Shown: positions 43,341 through 52,181 of the stretch, piece after piece
How the letters are laid out: each line of letters begins with the position of its first letter
Position numbering within the stretch: the first letter of the stretch is position 1
Assembly: GCF_003855255.1 (NCBI RefSeq)
Contig: NZ_CP034072.1
Location: forward strand, 186,001-250,000
From: Mycolicibacterium nivoides
GTDB lineage: Bacteria; Actinomycetota; Actinomycetes; Mycobacteriales; Mycobacteriaceae
DNA length: 64,000 nucleotides
Direction: 5' to 3'
The notes under the pieces: generated by a model
What the model saw: the letters and a program-made list of their open reading frames with translations, nothing else
Databases searched by the model: none
Told to the model about the DNA's origin: nothing
Made by a program: the position numbers and the translations under genes

Positions 43341-43994
43341 ATGACCGCCGAATCGATACCGGGGAGCAGCAATGGCTCCACCGGGCGTCCGCAGGCCCGT
43401 CGCAGCCGGGGCGACCGGCAACGCGAGGCCATCGTGGCGGCCGTGCGGGACCTGCTCGAAGAGCAGTCGTTCGCCGATTTGTCGGTGAGCACCATCAGCG
43501 AGCGGGCCGGGGTGGCCCGGTCGGGCTTCTACTTCTATTTCGATTCGAAGTACGCGGTGCTGGCCGTGATCGTGTCGGACGCGATGGAACAACTCGCGGC
43601 GTTGACGCACAACTATGCGCCCCGGGACGCCGGTGAGACACCGGCCGCCTTCGCCAAGCGGATGGTCGGCAGTGCGGCAACCGTCTTCGCCACCAACGAC
43701 CCGATCATGTCGGCCTGCACCGTCGCGCAGAACACCGACGCCCAGATCCGGGAGTTGATGAACGACTACGAGGACGCCGTGATCGACCAGATCGTCGGCC
43801 TCGTCGAGCAAGACGGGGGTGCGCGCCCGATCTCGGACGACCTCCCGGCGCTGGTACGGACCCTCGTGGCAACCACGGCGATGACGCTGTCGCACGACTC
43901 GGCCTTCGTGGGACGGGGCACCGACCCGGCCCGTGCGCTCGACGTGGTCGAGCGACTGTGGCTCAACGCACTGTGGGGTGGCCAGGAGGGCTAG
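43341..43994 (+). CDS. TetR-family regulator divergent from cyp136
   Basis: 217 residues. Helix-turn-helix QREAIVAAVRDLLEEQSFAD then VSTISERAGVARSGFYFYFDSKY; C-terminal ligand domain helical. ATG 43341 is preferred (AAAGG upstream); ATG 43323 would add six residues. Corresponds by position to Rv3058c, the regulator next to cyp136 in M. tuberculosis. Probably controls cyp136, itself and the SDR gene that follows 22 bp later. Confidence 0.9.
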   Translation: MTAESIPGSSNGSTGRPQARRSRGDRQREAIVAAVRDLLEEQSFADLSVSTISERAGVARSGFYFYFDSKYAVLAVIVSDAMEQLAALTHNYAPRDAGETPAAFAKRMVGSAATVFATNDPIMSACTVAQNTDAQIRELMNDYEDAVIDQIVGLVEQDGGARPISDDLPALVRTLVATTAMTLSHDSAFVGRGTDPARALDVVERLWLNALWGGQEG

Positions 43995-44016
43995 CGTCAC
44001 AGGTAAGGTCACCGCT

Positions 44017-44898
44017 ATGGGGAGTGATACCGCGGGTAACGCCCGGGCGGACTTTCGGGGCAAGAAATGCTTGATCACCGGCGCGGCCAGCGGAATCGGC
44101 CGGGCCACAGCGCTGGCCCTGGCGGCCCGGGGCGCCGAGTTGTACCTGACCGACCGGGACGAGGTCGGTCTGGCCCAGACCGTTGCCGATGCCCGTGCGC
44201 TGGGCGCCCAGGTGCCCGCCCACCGGGCCCTGGACATCTCCGACTACGACCAGGTGGCGGCGTTCGGTGCCGACATCCATGCGGCGCATTCGTCGATGGA
44301 TGTGGTGATGAACATCGCCGGGGTGTCGGCATGGGGGACCGTCGACCAACTCACCCATCAACATTGGCGCTCGATGATCGACGTCAACCTGATGGGCCCG
44401 ATCCACGTGATCGAGACGTTCCTGCCGCCGATGGTGGAGGCCCGCCGAGGTGGGCACCTGGTGAACGTGTCCTCGGCCGCCGGCATCGTCGCATTGCCCT
44501 GGCACAGCGCCTACAGCGCCAGCAAGTACGGGTTGCGTGGGCTGAGTGAAGTGCTCCGCTTCGATCTGGCCAGGCACCGCATCGGGGTGTCTGTCGTGGT
44601 GCCGGGTGCGGTGAAAACCGGTCTGGTGCAGACGGTTCAGATCGCCGGCGTGGACCGGGAGGATCCGAACGTGCAGAAGTGGGTGGACCGGTTCGCCGGC
44701 CACGCCATCACGGCGGAGAAGGCGGCCGACAAGATCCTGGCCGGGGTGGCGCGCAACCGGTTCCTGATCTACACCTCGGTCGACATCCGCGCCCTGTACG
44801 CCTTCAAACGTGCCGCGTGGTGGCCGTACAGCGTGGCCATGCGACAGGTCAACGTGTTGTTCAGCCGGGCGTTGCGGCCGAAATCCGTGCAGCCCTAA
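44017..44898 (+). CDS. Short-chain dehydrogenase (Rv3057c-like)
   Basis: 293 residues. CLITGAASGIGRATALALA cofactor site with Asp after beta-2 (YLTDRDE), NVSSAAGIVALPWHSAYSAS with the YxxxK pair, and a C-terminal extension with a hydrophobic/basic stretch (RAAWWPYSVAMRQVNVLFS) typical of membrane-associated SDRs. Same place as Rv3057c. Likely acts with CYP136 on a hydrophobic alcohol or ketone. Its stop overlaps the end of the convergent ATPase gene by 4 bp. Confidence 0.9.
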   Translation: MGSDTAGNARADFRGKKCLITGAASGIGRATALALAARGAELYLTDRDEVGLAQTVADARALGAQVPAHRALDISDYDQVAAFGADIHAAHSSMDVVMNIAGVSAWGTVDQLTHQHWRSMIDVNLMGPIHVIETFLPPMVEARRGGHLVNVSSAAGIVALPWHSAYSASKYGLRGLSEVLRFDLARHRIGVSVVVPGAVKTGLVQTVQIAGVDREDPNVQKWVDRFAGHAITAEKAADKILAGVARNRFLIYTSVDIRALYAFKRAAWWPYSVAMRQVNVLFSRALRPKSVQP

Positions 44899-46073
44899 CG
44901 TTTTCCCCAATGCCAGGACGGCGTGTTGAGCATGCCGAAGCCTTCCACCTTCGTCTCACCCCACTGCTTGTAGAGCTCCACCTCGATCGCCGTGCTCCGC
45001 TCCTCGTCGGCGGCCGGCGTGGTGTCCAGGAAATCCAGCAGTGCACGTGAGTGTGTCACCACGACCACCTGGGACTGTTTGGCGGCGGCCTTGATGAGGG
45101 CGGCCAGCGGCCGGACCAGATCGGGGTGCAACGACGTCTCGGGCTCGTTGAGCACCATCAGCGACGGTGGCCGCGGGCTGGCAAGCGCCGTCGCCCACAG
45201 TAGGAAACGCAGTGTGCCGTCCGATAATTCGGCCGCGCGCAACGGTCGCAGCATGCCGCGCTGGCGTAGTTGCAGGTCGAACAGCCCGTCGTTGACCGCA
45301 ACCGACACGGTGGCCCCGTCGAACGCGTCGGCCACCGCGCGGGCCAGATCGTCGAAGGTCGTTTCGACGATCGTCTGAACTGCCGCGGCCAGATCTGAGC
45401 CGTCGTCGGAGAGCACCGGGGTGCGGGTACCGACGTGGGGCTGGCGGGCGGGCGCTCCCGCGTCGACCCGGAATCCGTCGTAGAACCGCCAGTCGCGCAG
45501 CCGGTCCGAGACGGCCGACAGCTCCGGCAGTGCGTCCGGGTGTGCGTATTCGGCGAGCACGCTGCGGTAGGAAGGCAGCGAGCGGGTCAGCTCATCGAAA
45601 CCTCGGCCCGATTGCGCGGCGACCTCGGCATACTCGCGGGTGCGGCTCACCAGCGTCGAGGCCGGACGCAGCACCGGCCCGGCGAACACCACTTCCCGTT
45701 TGATCTCGGGATCCTGGGCGAATGCCGACGGCTCGCCACCCGATCCAGCCATCTGCGGCAGGCCCAGATCCACCAGGTACCCGAAATCGTCTGCGGCGAA
45801 GCCGAGTTCGAGCGACACCGGGCGAGTCCGGACGGTGCCCTGGGTCTGCTCGTTCGGCTGTTCGGGGCCAGCCCACAAGACCGACTGCAGGCCGCCCTCG
45901 CGGGCCAGCGAGCCGATCACCTGGCCCCGGCCGCAGTCCGCCAGTAGCCGCAGCGCGCGATAGATCGATGACTTGCCGGTGCCGTTCGCGCCGGTGACCA
46001 CCGTGAGGTCGGTCAGCGGCAGGATCACCTCCCGCAGCGAGCGGTAGCCCCGGATCGCGATGGTCTGCAGCAT
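44895..46073 (-). CDS. AAA (SMC/RecF-like) ATPase
   Basis: 392 residues. Walker A VTGANGTGKSSIYRALR, ABC-type signature AELSDGTLRFLLW and Walker B SLMVLNEPETSLHPD followed by the H-loop VVVVTHSRALLDFL: a single-chain ATPase of the AAA_21/RecF-like group. It starts 10 bp after dinB2 and so is the third gene of a TetR-dinB2-ATPase operon. I do not recall it in the M. tuberculosis locus. Members of this group work in DNA repair, defence or unknown processes; a link to translesion synthesis is suggested only by the operon. Confidence 0.82.
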   Translation of the reverse strand: MLQTIAIRGYRSLREVILPLTDLTVVTGANGTGKSSIYRALRLLADCGRGQVIGSLAREGGLQSVLWAGPEQPNEQTQGTVRTRPVSLELGFAADDFGYLVDLGLPQMAGSGGEPSAFAQDPEIKREVVFAGPVLRPASTLVSRTREYAEVAAQSGRGFDELTRSLPSYRSVLAEYAHPDALPELSAVSDRLRDWRFYDGFRVDAGAPARQPHVGTRTPVLSDDGSDLAAAVQTIVETTFDDLARAVADAFDGATVSVAVNDGLFDLQLRQRGMLRPLRAAELSDGTLRFLLWATALASPRPPSLMVLNEPETSLHPDLVRPLAALIKAAAKQSQVVVVTHSRALLDFLDTTPAADEERSTAIEVELYKQWGETKVEGFGMLNTPSWHWGKR

Positions 46074-46083
46074 GGGTTCGAGG

Positions 46084-47175
46084 CTATTGGTCGACTGTGA
46101 CAACTTGGCCGGTGGGAATCCCGTCCATGGACAGTTCCAGCCGAACACCCAGCAGCCGGATCGGTCGGTCCAGCTCGAACTGGTCGAAAACCGCCAGCGC
46201 CGTCTCGGTGATGACGCCGGCGTCGGTGCTCGGTGTGGCCAGCTTGCGGATCTTGGTGCGCGTGTAGAAGGTGCTGGTGCGCACGGTGACCGCCACCCGC
46301 GTGACGATGCGGCCCTGTTCGACCACCTCGTCGAGCGTCCGGCGGGTCAGCTCGCGGATCGCGTCGTCCATCTCGCCGCGCTCGGTAAGGTCGGCGGCGA
46401 AGGTGATGACGTGACTGCGGGACCGCGGGATCCAGGGCTCGGAGCTCACCTCGGTGTCACCGCCGCCTTTGGCGAGCAACAGGATCCACAGCCCGGTGCT
46501 GGGCCCGAACGCCGAGGTGAGCACGGTCGCATCGGTGGCGGCCAGATCGGCAACCGTGGTGATGCCCAGCGTGGCAAGCTTTTTCGTGGTCTTTGGGCCG
46601 ACGCCCCACAGCGCATCGGGCGGACGGTCACCCATCACCGACATCCAATTGGCTTCGGTGAGCATGTAGACACCCGGGGCCTGATCTGCTCCTCGCGTGC
46701 GCGTCGGCTTGGCCAGCCCGGTCGCGACTTTCGCCCGTTGTTTGTTGTCACTGATACCCACCGAGCAGGACAGTCCGGTCTCGGCGGCGATGACGGTGCG
46801 GATGCGCTCGGCCAGCTCGACCGGATCGCTGACCTCGGCGCCGAGATAGGCCTCGTCCCAACCCCAGACCTCCAACGGATGGCCGAGATCGCGCAGCAGA
46901 CCCATCACCTGTTCGGACGCCGCGTCGTAAGCCTCCGGGTCCGACGGCAGGAAGGTGGCGTCGGGGCATTTGCGGGCCGCCGTGCGCAGCGGCATGCCGG
47001 CGTGCACACCAAATTCACGTGCCTGATACGACGCGCAGGTGACCACCTTGCGGGGTTCGGTCGGATCGCCGCTGCCGCCGACGATGACGGGCAGGCCCTC
47101 GAGTTCAGGGTGACGGCGCAGCTCCACCGACGCCAGGAACTGGTCCAGGTCGACATGCAGCACCCAGGCGGTCAT
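46084..47175 (-). CDS. dinB2: Y-family DNA polymerase DinB2 (DinP)
   Basis: 363 residues. N-terminal catalytic start WVLHVDLDQFLASVELRR gives the metal Asp9; DEAYLG (WGWDEAYLGAE) gives the second acidic pair; helix-hairpin GVGPKTTKKLATLGI and a little-finger domain follow. Residue 14 is Leu (HVDLDQFL) in the steric-gate position where most Y-family enzymes have Tyr or Phe. In mycobacterial DinB2 this Leu is known to permit ribonucleotide use. ATG 47175 start, 4 bp after the TetR stop. Works in lesion bypass or gap filling. Confidence 0.93.
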   Translation of the reverse strand: MTAWVLHVDLDQFLASVELRRHPELEGLPVIVGGSGDPTEPRKVVTCASYQAREFGVHAGMPLRTAARKCPDATFLPSDPEAYDAASEQVMGLLRDLGHPLEVWGWDEAYLGAEVSDPVELAERIRTVIAAETGLSCSVGISDNKQRAKVATGLAKPTRTRGADQAPGVYMLTEANWMSVMGDRPPDALWGVGPKTTKKLATLGITTVADLAATDATVLTSAFGPSTGLWILLLAKGGGDTEVSSEPWIPRSRSHVITFAADLTERGEMDDAIRELTRRTLDEVVEQGRIVTRVAVTVRTSTFYTRTKIRKLATPSTDAGVITETALAVFDQFELDRPIRLLGVRLELSMDGIPTGQVVTVDQ

Positions 47176-47179
47176 GGTG

Positions 47180-47785
47180 CTAGTGGCCACACAACTTGCG
47201 GGCGGTGTCCTGCCACGCCGCTGTGAGCTGGTCGAGGCTCCGGCCGTGGGAGAGTTGGTGGGCCAGGTAGTCGGGGTCCAGGAGCGCGATCAGGGCGTCG
47301 GCTTGGGCATCGAGATCACCTGTGGTGCCCGCGGTTTCGAGCAGCATCCGGACGTGGGTGCGGTGCAGGGTGAACGGGCCGGTGTAGCGCAGGGCGGGAT
47401 CGCGGATGGCGTCGGACAGCAACGCTTGGTGGCAGTGCACGAAGCGGAGGCGATCCGCGCCGTAGGCCAGTAGCCGTTCCAGCGGGGGCGCGCCGGGTCC
47501 CAATGGGGGCGGGCCGAACATGAAGGCGTCCTGTTCGGCGGTCTCGTCCTCGTCGAGCAGCACCATCATCAGCCCGGCACGGCTGCCGAACCTTCGGAAC
47601 ACTGTGCCCTTCCCGACGCCTGCCTCTACCGCGATATCGTCGGTGCTGACCGCGTCGGGTCCGCGTTCGGCGATGAGCCGGCGCGCGGCATCGAGGATGA
47701 GGGCACGGTTTCGCGCGGCATCGCCGCGCTCCTGTGGCGCCGGGTCGATGCCCGCGAGCTGGGTCGGGCGGTCGGAGGCTGCCAC
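47180..47785 (-). CDS. TetR-family regulator of the dinB2 operon
   Basis: 201 residues with the helix-turn-helix ALILDAARRLIAERGPDAVS followed by TDDIAVEAGVGKGTVFRRFG. GTG 47785. Matches Rv3055 by position. First gene of the operon with dinB2 and the ATPase, so it probably represses its own unit and the divergent FMN reductase gene. A short CGGAC-N4-GTCCG dyad at 47815-47828 in the spacer could be its site, but this is weak. Confidence 0.9.
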   Translation of the reverse strand: MAASDRPTQLAGIDPAPQERGDAARNRALILDAARRLIAERGPDAVSTDDIAVEAGVGKGTVFRRFGSRAGLMMVLLDEDETAEQDAFMFGPPPLGPGAPPLERLLAYGADRLRFVHCHQALLSDAIRDPALRYTGPFTLHRTHVRMLLETAGTTGDLDAQADALIALLDPDYLAHQLSHGRSLDQLTAAWQDTARKLCGH

Positions 47786-47875
47786 AACTGCACTTTAACT
47801 CAGATGGAATTAATCGGACCACAGTCCGGTTGATCGTTGCGAGAATCGGGTCAGACGAACAAGGGAGTGGTGAAC

Positions 47876-48418
47876 ATGGCCGATGTGAAGGTCCTGGTAT
47901 TGGTGGGAAGCCTGCGTGCAGCCTCGATCAACCGGCAGCTCGCCGAACTGGCGGTGGAGCAGGCGCCCGACGGGGTGGAACTGCGGATCTTCGACCGGCT
48001 GGGGGAGCTGCCGTTCTATAACGAGGACATCGACACCGACGATGTGGCCGAGTCTGTGGTCGCGCTGCGCGCGGCGGCCGCCGAGGCCGCCGCCGCGCTG
48101 GTGGTCACTCCCGAATACAACGGCAGCATCCCGGGTGTGTTGAAGAACGCGATCGACTGGCTGTCGCGGCCATGGGGCAACGGCGCGCTCAAGGACAAGC
48201 CACTGGCGGTGGTGGGTGCCGCGCTCGGGCAGTACGGCGGCGTGTGGGCGCACGACGAGACCCGCAAGTCCTTCGCCATCGCCGGGCCGCGCGTGGTCGA
48301 GGATCTCAAGCTCTCGGTGCCGTCCAAGACGCTCGACGACAAGCATCCGAGGGAGAACGCGGAGGTGGCCGCGGCGCTGCGCGACATTGTGGGCAAGCTC
48401 ACAGTTGAGGTCGACTGA
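47876..48418 (+). CDS. NADPH-dependent FMN reductase-like flavoprotein
   Basis: 180 residues, flavodoxin-like fold: VLVLVGSLRAASINRQLAEL (FMN phosphate loop), VTPEYNGSIPGVLKNAIDWLSRP (the family's PEYNxSxPGxLKNAxDW motif) and GAALGQYGGVWA. Reduces FMN, quinones or other acceptors with NAD(P)H. ATG 47876 follows AAGGGAGTGG. Same position as Rv3054c, next to nrdH, but separated from it here by ~500 bp with its own terminator. Confidence 0.92.
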   Translation: MADVKVLVLVGSLRAASINRQLAELAVEQAPDGVELRIFDRLGELPFYNEDIDTDDVAESVVALRAAAAEAAAALVVTPEYNGSIPGVLKNAIDWLSRPWGNGALKDKPLAVVGAALGQYGGVWAHDETRKSFAIAGPRVVEDLKLSVPSKTLDDKHPRENAEVAAALRDIVGKLTVEVD

Positions 48419-48467
48419 GGGTTCGTCTTCGCGTTTTGCCGTTCGCGCCGCTTTGCGGCAAAATCTT

Positions 48468-48502
48468 GCCGCCGGCTGGGTCACTGCGACCCGGCCGGCG
48501 GC
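48468..48502 (+). terminator. Intrinsic-type terminator after the FMN reductase
   Basis: GCCGCCGGCTGGGTC at 48468-48482 pairs with 48488-48502 (one G-T wobble), 5-nt loop, followed by TTTGCTATT. Best terminator candidate in the window because a short T-rich stretch follows. Confidence 0.65.
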
Positions 48503-48661
48503 TTTGCTATTGGGGGGTCTTGCGCTTTGCGGCGGCCTGGCTTGTCGGTGGCTGGTGGTACATCTGGGGCTGCGGCGCGACACGGTCTGTCAAGTCGGGC
48601 ACGACACGCCGTCGGTGTGGTTGCTGGCAAGCTTACGACCTGGGAATTTCAGAAATGTTAT

Positions 48662-48709
48662 TCAGAACATGTTGTATGGCTTCGAACTGTCGGCCACTAG
48701 GTGTAGTGT
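48662..48709. promoter_or_regulatory. Probable tandem NrdR boxes upstream of nrdHIE
   Basis: Box 2 is CCACTAGGTGTAGTGT (48694-48709), symmetrical CACTA-N4-TAGTG, fitting the NrdR box. Box 1 is TCAGAACATGTTGTAT (48662-48677), weaker, 32 bp (about three helical turns) away as in known NrdR tandem sites. They lie ~215 bp upstream of nrdH. NrdR represses ribonucleotide reductase genes when dATP is high. Confidence 0.6.
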
Positions 48710-48921
48710 CTGTGAGACCGACAGGCCACCACAGTTCGGGAGCCGGCCGGAGCGTAGCGAATCCGGCCGAGTCGGTTTCAAGACCAGCCGGAGAGCGGCT
48801 TCGACCGGCAGGAATTTTGGCGGCCCGAAGGTCGCTGAACTTAAGCGAAACGTAAGACCCGATCAGTTGCCAGTCACCTGTCTAGATTTTTTCACTTTCC
48901 GCAAGAGGAGCCGTACCGAAG
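48710..48921 (+). other. Long structured leader of nrdHIE
   Basis: About 210 bp without a gene between the NrdR boxes and nrdH. It holds a perfect 8-bp GC stem (48744-48751 with 48762-48769) and a downstream T-rich stretch near 48884-48895, ending in AAGAGGAGCC before the start. If transcription begins at the boxes this is a long untranslated leader. No known riboswitch was recognised. Confidence 0.4.
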
Positions 48922-49161
48922 ATGACCGTCACCGTGTACACCAAGCCCGCATGCGTGCAGTGCAACGCCACCTACAAGGCGTTGGAAAAGCAGGGCATCG
49001 AGTTCGAGAAGGTCGACATCACCCTCGACAGCGAGGCCCGCGACTACGTCATGGCGCTCGGCTACCTGCAGGCCCCGGTTGTGGTGGCCGGCAACGACCA
49101 CTGGTCGGGCTTCCGGCCGGATCGGATCAAGGCACTCAGCACGGTCGCGGCCAGCGCGTAA
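48922..49161 (+). CDS. nrdH: NrdH glutaredoxin-like redoxin
   Basis: 79 residues, normal for NrdH. Redox motif CVQC near the N-terminus ([15 protein letters not shown]) and the diagnostic WSGFRPDRI near the end. NrdH passes electrons from thioredoxin reductase to class Ib ribonucleotide reductase NrdE. A strong AAGAGGAGCC lies upstream. First gene of nrdH-nrdI-nrdE. Confidence 0.97.
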   Translation: MTVTVYTKPACVQCNATYKALEKQGIEFEKVDITLDSEARDYVMALGYLQAPVVVAGNDHWSGFRPDRIKALSTVAASA

Positions 49162-49195
49162 CGGAAGGTCATCAACGGGGAGGACGGAGAACACG

Positions 49196-49648
49196 ATGAG
49201 TCATCTCGTCTACTTCTCCAGTGTCTCGGAGAACACCCACCGCTTCGTTCAGAAGCTCGGGTGGCCCGAAGACCGAGTCACCCGGATCCCGCTCCACGGC
49301 CGCATCGAGGTGAACGAGCCCTACGTTCTGATCCTCCCGACCTACGGCGGCGGCCGTGCCACCCCGGACATCAACAACGGTGGCTACGTACCCAAACAGG
49401 TCATCGCGTTTCTGAACAATGAACACAATCGGTCGTTGATCCGCGGCGTCATAGCCGCGGGCAACAACAACTTCGGTGCGGAATTCGCCTACGCGGGCGA
49501 CGTAGTTTCGCGCAAATGCGGCGTGCCGTACCTGTACCGCTTCGAACTCATGGGAACTCCGGACGACGTAGAAGCCGTTCGCACGGGGTTGAAAGACTTT
49601 TGGAAGGACCAGACGTGCCACCAACCGTCACAGCTGCAGAGCCTGTAA
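49196..49648 (+). CDS. nrdI: NrdI flavodoxin-like maturation protein
   Basis: 150 residues. [20 protein letters not shown] is the FMN-binding loop; [10 protein letters not shown] and [15 protein letters not shown] complete the NrdI pattern. NrdI supplies the oxidant that assembles the Mn(III)2-Tyr radical cofactor of NrdF. GGGGAGGACGGAG precedes the start at 49196, 34 bp after nrdH. Its last 34 bp overlap nrdE. Confidence 0.96.
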   Translation: MSHLVYFSSVSENTHRFVQKLGWPEDRVTRIPLHGRIEVNEPYVLILPTYGGGRATPDINNGGYVPKQVIAFLNNEHNRSLIRGVIAAGNNNFGAEFAYAGDVVSRKCGVPYLYRFELMGTPDDVEAVRTGLKDFWKDQTCHQPSQLQSL

Positions 49649-51783
49649 CCACCGCCGCGCACGCGCTTCCCGGCGAGACGGATTACCACGCTCTCAACGC
49701 GATGCTGAATCTGTACGACGCCGACGGCAAGATTCAGTTCGACAAGGATGTGCTCGCCGCGCGTGAGTACTTCCTGCAGCACGTCAACCAGAACACTGTG
49801 TTCTTCCACAGTCAGGACGAGAAGCTCGATTACCTGATCGAGAAGGAGTACTACGAGCGCGAGGTGCTCGATCAGTACAGCCGCAACTTCGTCAAGCAGC
49901 TGCTGGATCGCGCCTTCGCCAAGAAGTTCCGGTTCCCGACGTTCCTGGGTGCGTTCAAGTACTACACCTCCTACACGCTCAAGACCTTCGACGGGAAGCG
50001 TTACCTGGAGCGTTTCGAGGATCGCGTCGTGATGGTGGCGCTGACCCTGGCCGCCGGTGACACCGTGCTGGCGGAGAAGCTCGTCGACGAGATCATCGAC
50101 GGCCGCTTCCAGCCGGCCACCCCGACGTTCCTCAACTCGGGCAAGAAGCAGCGCGGCGAGCCGGTGTCCTGCTTCCTGCTGCGCATCGAGGACAACATGG
50201 AGTCCATCGGGCGCTCGATCAACTCGGCCCTGCAGCTGTCCAAGCGCGGCGGCGGAGTTGCCTTGCTGCTGACCAATATTCGTGAGCACGGCGCGCCGAT
50301 CAAGAACATCGAGAACCAGAGCTCGGGCGTCATCCCGATCATGAAGCTGCTGGAGGATTCGTTCTCCTACGCCAACCAGCTCGGTGCCCGCCAGGGTGCC
50401 GGCGCGGTGTACCTGCATGCGCACCACCCCGACATCTACCGGTTCCTCGACACCAAGCGCGAGAACGCCGACGAGAAGATCCGAATCAAGACGCTCTCGC
50501 TGGGCGTGGTGATCCCGGACATCACCTTCGAGCTGGCCAAGAAGAACGAGGACATGTACCTCTTCTCGCCATACGACGTCGAGAAGGTCTACGGCGTGCC
50601 GTTCGCCGACATCTCGGTGACCGAGAAGTACCACGAGATGGTCAACGACGGCCGGATCCGCAAGACCAAGATCAAGGCGCGCGAGTTCTTCCAGACGCTG
50701 GCCGAGCTGCAGTTCGAGTCGGGCTACCCGTACATCATGTACGAGGACACGGTGAACCGGGCCAACCCGATCGCCGGCAAGATCACCCATTCCAACCTGT
50801 GCTCGGAGATCCTGCAGGTCTCCACAGCCTCGGAGTTCAACGACGATCTGTCCTACTCCAAGGTGGGCAAGGACATCTCGTGCAACCTGGGGTCGATGAA
50901 CATCGCGAAGACGATGGACTCACCCGACTTCGCCCAGTCGATCGAGGTGGCCATCCGCGCGCTGACCGCGGTGAGCGATCAGACCCACATCTGGTCGGTG
51001 CCGTCGATCGAGCAGGGCAACAACAGCTCGCACGCGATCGGCCTGGGGCAGATGAACCTGCACGGCTACCTGGCCCGTGAGCGGATCCATTACGGCTCCG
51101 AAGAGGGCATCGACTTCACCAACATCTACTTCTACACCGTGCTGTTCCACGCGCTGCGGGCGTCGAATCTCATTGCGATCGAACGTGGTACGAGCTTCGG
51201 CGGGTTCGAGGACTCGAAGTACGCGTCGGGTGAGTTCTTCGACAAGTACACCGAGCAGGCGTGGGAGCCGGCCACCGACAAGGTCCGGCAGATCTTCGCC
51301 GATGCGGAGATCCACATCCCGACGCAGGACGACTGGAAGCAGTTGAAGGAGTCGGTGCAGAAGCACGGCATCTACAACCAGAACCTGCAGGCCGTCCCGC
51401 CGACCGGGTCGATCTCCTACATCAACCACTCGACGTCCTCGATCCACCCGGTGGCGAGCAAGATCGAGATCCGCAAGGAAGGCAAGATCGGCCGGGTTTA
51501 CTACCCGGCGCCGTACCTGACCAACGACAACCTGGAGTACTACCAGGATGCGTACGAGATCGGGTACGAGAAGATCATCGACACCTACGCCGCGGCCACC
51601 CAGCACGTGGATCAGGGGCTTTCGCTGACGCTGTTCTTCAAGGACACCGCCAACACCCGCGAGGTCAACAAGGCGCAGATCTACGCCTGGCGCAAGGGAA
51701 TCAAGACGTTGTACTACATCCGGCTTCGCCAAATGGCTTTGGAGGGCACTGAGGTGGAGGGTTGCGTCAGCTGCATGTTGTGA
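49615..51783 (+). CDS. nrdE: Ribonucleotide reductase class Ib alpha subunit NrdE
   Basis: 722 residues, close to M. tuberculosis NrdE. Catalytic features: [12 protein letters not shown] and [32 protein letters not shown] with the second redox Cys, the radical-path Tyr pair near TLYYIRLRQ and the C-terminal CVSCML that exchanges with NrdH. It lacks the N-terminal ATP-cone activity domain, as expected for class Ib. GTG 49615 has GGAAGGACC upstream; the longer frame inside nrdI is rejected. The partner nrdF is not in the window, though in mycobacteria it usually lies a little further downstream. Confidence 0.97.
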   Translation: MPPTVTAAEPVTTAAHALPGETDYHALNAMLNLYDADGKIQFDKDVLAAREYFLQHVNQNTVFFHSQDEKLDYLIEKEYYEREVLDQYSRNFVKQLLDRAFAKKFRFPTFLGAFKYYTSYTLKTFDGKRYLERFEDRVVMVALTLAAGDTVLAEKLVDEIIDGRFQPATPTFLNSGKKQRGEPVSCFLLRIEDNMESIGRSINSALQLSKRGGGVALLLTNIREHGAPIKNIENQSSGVIPIMKLLEDSFSYANQLGARQGAGAVYLHAHHPDIYRFLDTKRENADEKIRIKTLSLGVVIPDITFELAKKNEDMYLFSPYDVEKVYGVPFADISVTEKYHEMVNDGRIRKTKIKAREFFQTLAELQFESGYPYIMYEDTVNRANPIAGKITHSNLCSEILQVSTASEFNDDLSYSKVGKDISCNLGSMNIAKTMDSPDFAQSIEVAIRALTAVSDQTHIWSVPSIEQGNNSSHAIGLGQMNLHGYLARERIHYGSEEGIDFTNIYFYTVLFHALRASNLIAIERGTSFGGFEDSKYASGEFFDKYTEQAWEPATDKVRQIFADAEIHIPTQDDWKQLKESVQKHGIYNQNLQAVPPTGSISYINHSTSSIHPVASKIEIRKEGKIGRVYYPAPYLTNDNLEYYQDAYEIGYEKIIDTYAAATQHVDQGLSLTLFFKDTANTREVNKAQIYAWRKGIKTLYYIRLRQMALEGTEVEGCVSCML

Positions 51784-51803
51784 CGCTGTAAGCACGCACG
51801 TTC

Positions 51804-51856
51804 AATGGCCAGTTATTGCACGCAGATTGCGAAAAAGCGTGTGGTAACTGGCCATT
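51804..51856. terminator. Palindrome after nrdE (family B)
   Basis: Arms 51804-51823 and 51837-51856, 20 bp with three mismatches, outer AATGGCCAGTTA and inner CACGC as in 41666-41713. It starts 20 bp after the nrdE stop and is followed by the poly-Asp microprotein gene, so it would end the nrd transcript. Confidence 0.6.
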
Positions 51857-51910
51857 CGACATTCGGGAGACTGTGTGTAGGGCATTGAGCGGCTCTGAGG
51901 AGGAATGACG

Positions 51911-52069
51911 ATGGCCGCACTGGCAGGACAGCTGCTCTTCTTCGCGATGGTCGCGACGCTGATCGGCTGCGTGATCTGGGCGGTGTTCGTGATGCGCGAG
52001 CCGCGCCAGCCGCTTGAGGACGACGACGATGATGACGATGACGATGACGATGACGATGGTGAGTGGTGA
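51911..52069 (+). CDS. Membrane microprotein with poly-aspartate tail
   Basis: 52 residues. One hydrophobic segment (residues ~4-28, QLLFFAMVATLIGCVIWAVF), then MREPRQPLE, 13 consecutive Asp and GEW. ATG 51911 has GAGGAGG eight bases upstream (51896-51902); ATG 51905 in the same frame is too close to it. The tail is coded by a nearly perfect GAC-GAT alternating repeat, prone to slippage, so length may vary among strains. Located between nrdE and a DUF2628-like gene. An acidic cytoplasmic tail could bind cations or basic partners; no known family recognised. Confidence 0.65.
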   Translation: MAALAGQLLFFAMVATLIGCVIWAVFVMREPRQPLEDDDDDDDDDDDDDGEW

Positions 52070-52181
52070 CCCGATTCTCCGCGGCGAACGTGAGCACACA
52101 GGGACGGCCACGATGCGGAGGCACTGGAGCGGCAGTGCCGCTGGCAAACACTGAGTTTCACTCGGCAGCTATTATCGCGCG

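Noticed and set aside
46060..47226. Plus-strand frame of 388 codons opposite dinB2
   Set aside because: Antisense shadow; DinB2 catalytic motifs are clear on the minus strand.
47815..47828. CGGAC-N4-GTCCG dyad as a firm operator of the dinB2 TetR
   Set aside because: Only 5-bp arms, which arise easily by chance in GC-rich DNA; mentioned as weak in the gene entry.
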